Origin: Setophaga petechia
Taxonomy: Eukaryota > Chordata > Aves > Passeriformes > Parulidae
DNA: 64,000 nucleotides
Reading direction: 5' to 3'
Assembly (NCBI GenBank): GCA_024362935.1
Contig: JANCRA010000014.1
Location: forward strand, 13,656,258-13,720,257
The notes beneath the pieces are model-generated. The model ran no database searches. It was not told the DNA's origin and saw only the letters and a list, made by a program, of their open reading frames with translations. Below, piece by piece: positions 60,590-64,000 of the stretch. Both the position numbers and the translations under genes were made by a program. Numbering within the stretch: the first letter of the stretch is position 1; each line of letters opens with the position of its first letter.

Positions 60590-60635
60590 AAAAAGAAAAA
60601 AAAAGAAAAGGAGGAGGAAAAAAAAAAAAAAAGAG
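60590..60635. repeat. Polypurine A/G-rich tract
   Basis: About 45 bases of A with scattered G ('aaaaggaggaggaaaa' in the centre). On the minus (transcribed PHKB) strand this is a polypyrimidine tract inside the intron, far from the acceptor. Confidence 0.85.
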
Positions 60636-61090
60636 TATTCTGTATTTCCTGGCAGGAAGAAAACTTTTAAAGACAAGTCACTAATGGGCAAGGAAAACGA
60701 GTTAGCAATACTGTACAGGAAGAAGTTAGAAAAGAAGTTAGAAGATTGAAGGATTTGAAGGATATGCTGGTGAGTTTTTGTACTCTGATAACCCAAAAAA
60801 GAATCCTCATCCTCAGAAACTCAAGCCAAGTGCCCTTCAGTGACCTGCCCTGTGTGTTACTGGCATCACAAGCAGCAGCAGCTGTGGCAGTGCAGGTAAA
60901 ATCTCTGACAAAAGGTGGTGCTTGAATTCCTTACTGAGACTGAGCAGGAGTTCCTGAAGAGCATTAACACTGAATGGAGAACACTGCAAAGGGCTCCTGG
61001 GCTGGGCTGTCACAGGACAGCTCACACCAACAGGGGCAGAGCCTGCAGCAAGAACTGCTCAGCACAGCCAAGGCTCTGAAAAGCACCTGG

Positions 61091-61485
61091 GAGACACAGA
61101 ACAGAGCCAGGGCACTGAGAGATGGGGCAGTGACTGAAGGAGACACAGAACAGAGCCAGGGGCACTGAGAGATGGGGCAGTGACTGAAGGAGACACAGAA
61201 CAGAGCCAGGGCACTGAGAGATGGGGCAGTGACTGAAGGAGACACAGAACAGAGCCAGGGGCACTGAGAGATGGGGCAGTGACTGAAGGAGACACAGAAC
61301 AGAGCCAGGGCACTGAGAGATGGGGCAGTGACTGAAGGAGACACAGAACAGAGCCAGGGGCACTGAGAGATGGGGCAGTGACTGAAGGAGACACAGAACA
61401 GAGCCAGGGCACTGAGAGATGGGGCAGTGACTGAAGGAGACACAGAACAGAGCCAGGGCACTGAGAGATGGGGCAGTGACTGAAG
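61091..61485. repeat. 49/50-bp minisatellite, eight units with 99-bp higher-order period
   Basis: The unit starts 'gagacacagaacagagccag' and ends 'gatggggcagtgactgaag'. Unit starts are 61091, 61140, 61190, 61239, 61289, 61338, 61388 and 61437. Lengths alternate 49, 50, 49, 50, 49, 50, 49, 49, the extra base being a fourth G in 'ccagg(g)gcac'. The dimer of 99 bp equals 33 codons, so the minus-strand frame keeps open for 194 codons with a 33-residue period (CPISQCPGSVLC alternating with APSLSALALFCV). This is a repeat artefact within a PHKB intron and is not a gene. Confidence 0.96.
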
Positions 61486-62260
61486 GAGCTCCTTCCTCAG
61501 GGATTGGAGACTGGGCAAGAACACAGGTGTGGTTTGAATGAAGCAGGAACATAAACAGCAGGATGTGTGCTGGAATTCCTCTTTGTTGAGAGGAAAAGCC
61601 CATCACCCATTAAGTCAAGGACTATGGAAATTATCAGCAATATTATGTGCCAGAGTTTAACTTAACCAGAAGTAAAACCAAGAGGAAGAGTTTTGACTTC
61701 ACTCTTATCAATAAAGTTAAGTGGAAATATTGCAATTTTAACTTTTGTCTTGCATACCTGGTATCACAATGAATGTTCTTTTGGCAGCTGGTTACAGCTT
61801 GGAGAAAAGATTCCAACTTTCAGGCAGTAGCACTATCTTGTAAGAATTCTAGAGAACATCTGCTCTTACTCATATAATAACCTAGAAGAAAGCAGGCACT
61901 GAACAGCAGATAAACTGTTCCTACAAGTCACTTAAGTGGAGGTATTGGGTAATTTGTGGCTTCTTTCCCCACATCAAAGAGTGTAACAGTTCACATTATA
62001 GCAGACAGATCTCTATTCTCTGGCAGTAAAGAGATTTCCACAAAGATAAAGCTGAAAAGGGAATATGGAATAGAAAAGAAACAATTCTATAGCCTGGGCC
62101 CATGTGAAAGAATGCAAAAGTGCCTTTTTGCTATCTTCCCTTTAAAAATTACAGAGATTACAGATGCCTGGTGATTTCAGGTGCACACAAAGCAGCTCAG
62201 GAATGAAATGCACTTGAACATCTGTGCAGGAAATCAGGAGCCCCAGCTCAGCCTCGTTAC

Positions 62261-62395
62261 CTGCCCGGCTGCTGAGGCTGCAGAATGTCCAGCAGGAGCT
62301 GCTTCACCTCACTGGGGGACATCTGGTACAGGTCCTTGGCTGGCATATCCCCAGCTCTGATCTTCAGTTCATACTTCATAGCATGGATAATCCAT
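62261..62395 (-). CDS. PHKB: PHKB exon, most upstream one in the window
   Basis: The exon reads [20 protein letters not shown], then [17 protein letters not shown] and LQPQQPG, with a split codon at each end. The [19 protein letters not shown] string is characteristic of phosphorylase kinase beta. The acceptor is 'cccccgtgtag|atgg' and the donor 'ccgggcag|gtaacg'. It is 135 bp, leaves in phase 2 and joins 58511-58640 to make arginine at the junction. All five exons join in frame with no stop or frameshift, so the gene is intact here. The N-terminal four fifths, including the glucoamylase-like domain, lies outside the window. Confidence 0.96.
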
Positions 62396-64000
62396 CTACA
62401 CGGGGGGAAGAACAGATTTATTAAATACAAAGTTTCCAAATAGGAAAAATCAGTCTGATAAAACAGCTCCTAAGAATTCCACACAATCCTGCTATTTGGC
62501 TGTCAGGCCTTGCATAAAATATCAGACAAATTCTCTCCTACTCTTCCTGTTTGATTGGAACATGATACAAGCTGAAAGGGATAATGCAATTAAGAAATGT
62601 GTTGTGGACTGTGTTTTCCACAGAGAAGATGATTGGACTACATTCCCTGTATTCCATGTTCATTAAGACCAACATTTACCTGCCTTTTGATGTTAAAATT
62701 CCTACTCAGAATTATGCTCTGCCTATATATGCATTTTGCTGATGAGTTTTAAAAAGCCATAAAATTTACAATATTTTACATTTACGAAGACTTCAGGGCT
62801 TATTTCTAGTTTTAGCCTTTGAAATTCATTTTTGCAGTCTATCACACTTTCTTTTTCTGCTCCTTTTTGAAAAAAATTTGATTCAATAAAAATATAGCAA
62901 CAGTGAAGATTTTTAGCCTGAGGTATCAGAGGGGTAGAACTTGGCAAAGTGTTGAAGGAAAATGCTGAGTTTTATTGTGCACATTATGTAAAACCAGTGC
63001 TCCAGCCTCTGATGCAATATCAAAGATGAAATAAGGTACATCAGAAGCCAGATAAGCACAGAGCTCAGCCTCTTACCCTCCCCTGGTTCAGTTCCAGTAG
63101 CCATTACTAACAAAAGGAAACTGAACTAGTTTTTCTTCAAATAGTCCATAACACCTGATAAGGCTTGGGAACATCAGAGCCTTTCTGTGTTTATCTGAAA
63201 AGCAGTGAGGGATTCAGGCTGTCATCTCCACAGCCACATTCTGTGGTCATTTACCTGCTTAGCTACCCAGGTGCAGAATGTTCTGCTTACATCAGTCAAG
63301 TCTCACTCCTTTCTAGAGAGTTCTTAGGAACTACACAGAATTTGGAGATGCCTGGCCAGCTGATCCAGTGCTGCTTTACATCTGAGGTTTCCAGGACCAT
63401 GCACTGGAGGTGCAGGTACCAGGGAGTATTGGGGTCCATTACATTAGCAGAACATGCTACTTTCATTTAATTTAGCAGGTGATTAGTCCTTCTCTTGTTA
63501 CTAAGATGAACAACACAGCTGGCTCAGGAATCCTCTCCCCACTCATGCCTCAGCTGTGTCTGTGTGAGTCCCTCGCTGCAGTGGCCTGCAAGCCACACCA
63601 AAGTCAAGGCTGGACCCTCTGCTGAGCTCTTCACTGATAAGAGGTGCATTCAAGTCAGTTGGCTGGGAGTTTTTACAGTAATAGGGCTGTCAGAAACTTG
63701 ATCTATTTCAACATGAAACCCTGAAAACAAATCAATAACAAGACACTAAATCAAATCATTATCAAAGTGGAACGGCATTTCTGGGAGAAGGTTAATTTTG
63801 CTCACTGGAGTGGGTGATAACACTGAAATAAAGGAAATTGAATCTCTAGCATTAACCTTGGGAGAGAGAAAAAAAAATTGCAAAAAGGATTAGCTACAGA
63901 GAATAAGGAATGGGAGGAAAGAGGAGTAACATAGATCTGTGGAGGGGACAGAAAAGCATATAAGAGCAAAAGGATACTTCCAGTTAAATGTAATACAGGC
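62396..64000 (-). other. PHKB: Upstream PHKB intron, no further exon recognised
   Basis: From the acceptor at 62396-62397 to the window end the sequence is AT-rich. The frames on both strands (for example plus 63165-63470, minus 62913-63113) do not resemble phosphorylase kinase. The previous PHKB exon probably lies beyond 64000, though a short exon could have been missed. Confidence 0.6.

Larger units (their letters stand above)
58641..62260 (-). other. PHKB: PHKB intron, 3.6 kb, carrying a minisatellite
   Basis: A 3620-bp intron, phase 2, GT (gtaacg) to AG. It contains an A/G-rich polypurine tract at about 60590-60635 and the 49/50-bp array at 61091-61485. No other gene or RNA is recognised in it. 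Confidence 0.85.

Noticed and set aside
61022..61606. 194-codon minus-strand frame with a 33-residue period
   Set aside because: It is generated by the 99-bp higher-order repeat within a PHKB intron. The alternate frames are equally open.

Overview
This is vertebrate nuclear DNA, almost certainly from a bird. Two observations point there. CR1-type LINE fragments are the only interspersed repeats I could recognise: two long, one nested, and two short. The one gene I can identify, on the minus strand at the right end, is split by GT-AG introns. There are no bacterial-style operons, ribosome-binding sites, CRISPR arrays or phage genes, and long open frames occur only where tandem repeats or GC-rich sequence keep them open.

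Right end (about 53.5-62.4 kb, minus strand): the last five coding exons of PHKB, the beta regulatory subunit of phosphorylase kinase. All ten exon boundaries can be placed (the last exon ends at the stop codon), the reading frame runs through every junction, and the protein ends in a CaaX prenylation motif (CTIS). The exons give the C-terminal 216 residues, about a fifth of the protein. Upstream exons lie beyond 64 kb or were not recognised in 62.4-64.0 kb. One PHKB intron carries an eight-copy minisatellite with a higher-order 99-bp period.

Left and middle (1-53.5 kb): no confident protein-coding gene. There are CR1 fragments (1.1, 5.4, 12.8-13.3 and 14.4-15.5 kb, the last interrupted by an opposite-strand CR1) and four clear tandem arrays (20.7-21.1, 22.7-23.7, 42.9-43.2 and 49.5-49.6 kb). 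A GC- and CpG-rich block at 31.0-31.8 kb looks like a promoter island, with an internal 35-bp repeat and C-runs able to form a G-quadruplex on the minus strand. A smaller CpG patch sits at 22.25-22.45 kb. A few open frames or exon-like segments (6.2, 26.7, 35.5, 48.1 and 49.1 kb) are reported as weak candidates only.

How it fits together: in mammals as I recall them, PHKB's 3' neighbour is the convergent ABC transporter gene ABCC12. I saw no ABC-transporter motif here, so that gene lies further left, is absent, or has exons I could not recognise by eye. The long frames over the minisatellites (for example 296 and 194 codons) are products of repeats without stop codons, not genes. I did not find a convincing new biological system. 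The most unusual material is the tandem-repeat architecture and a possible unannotated transcript starting at the CpG island.
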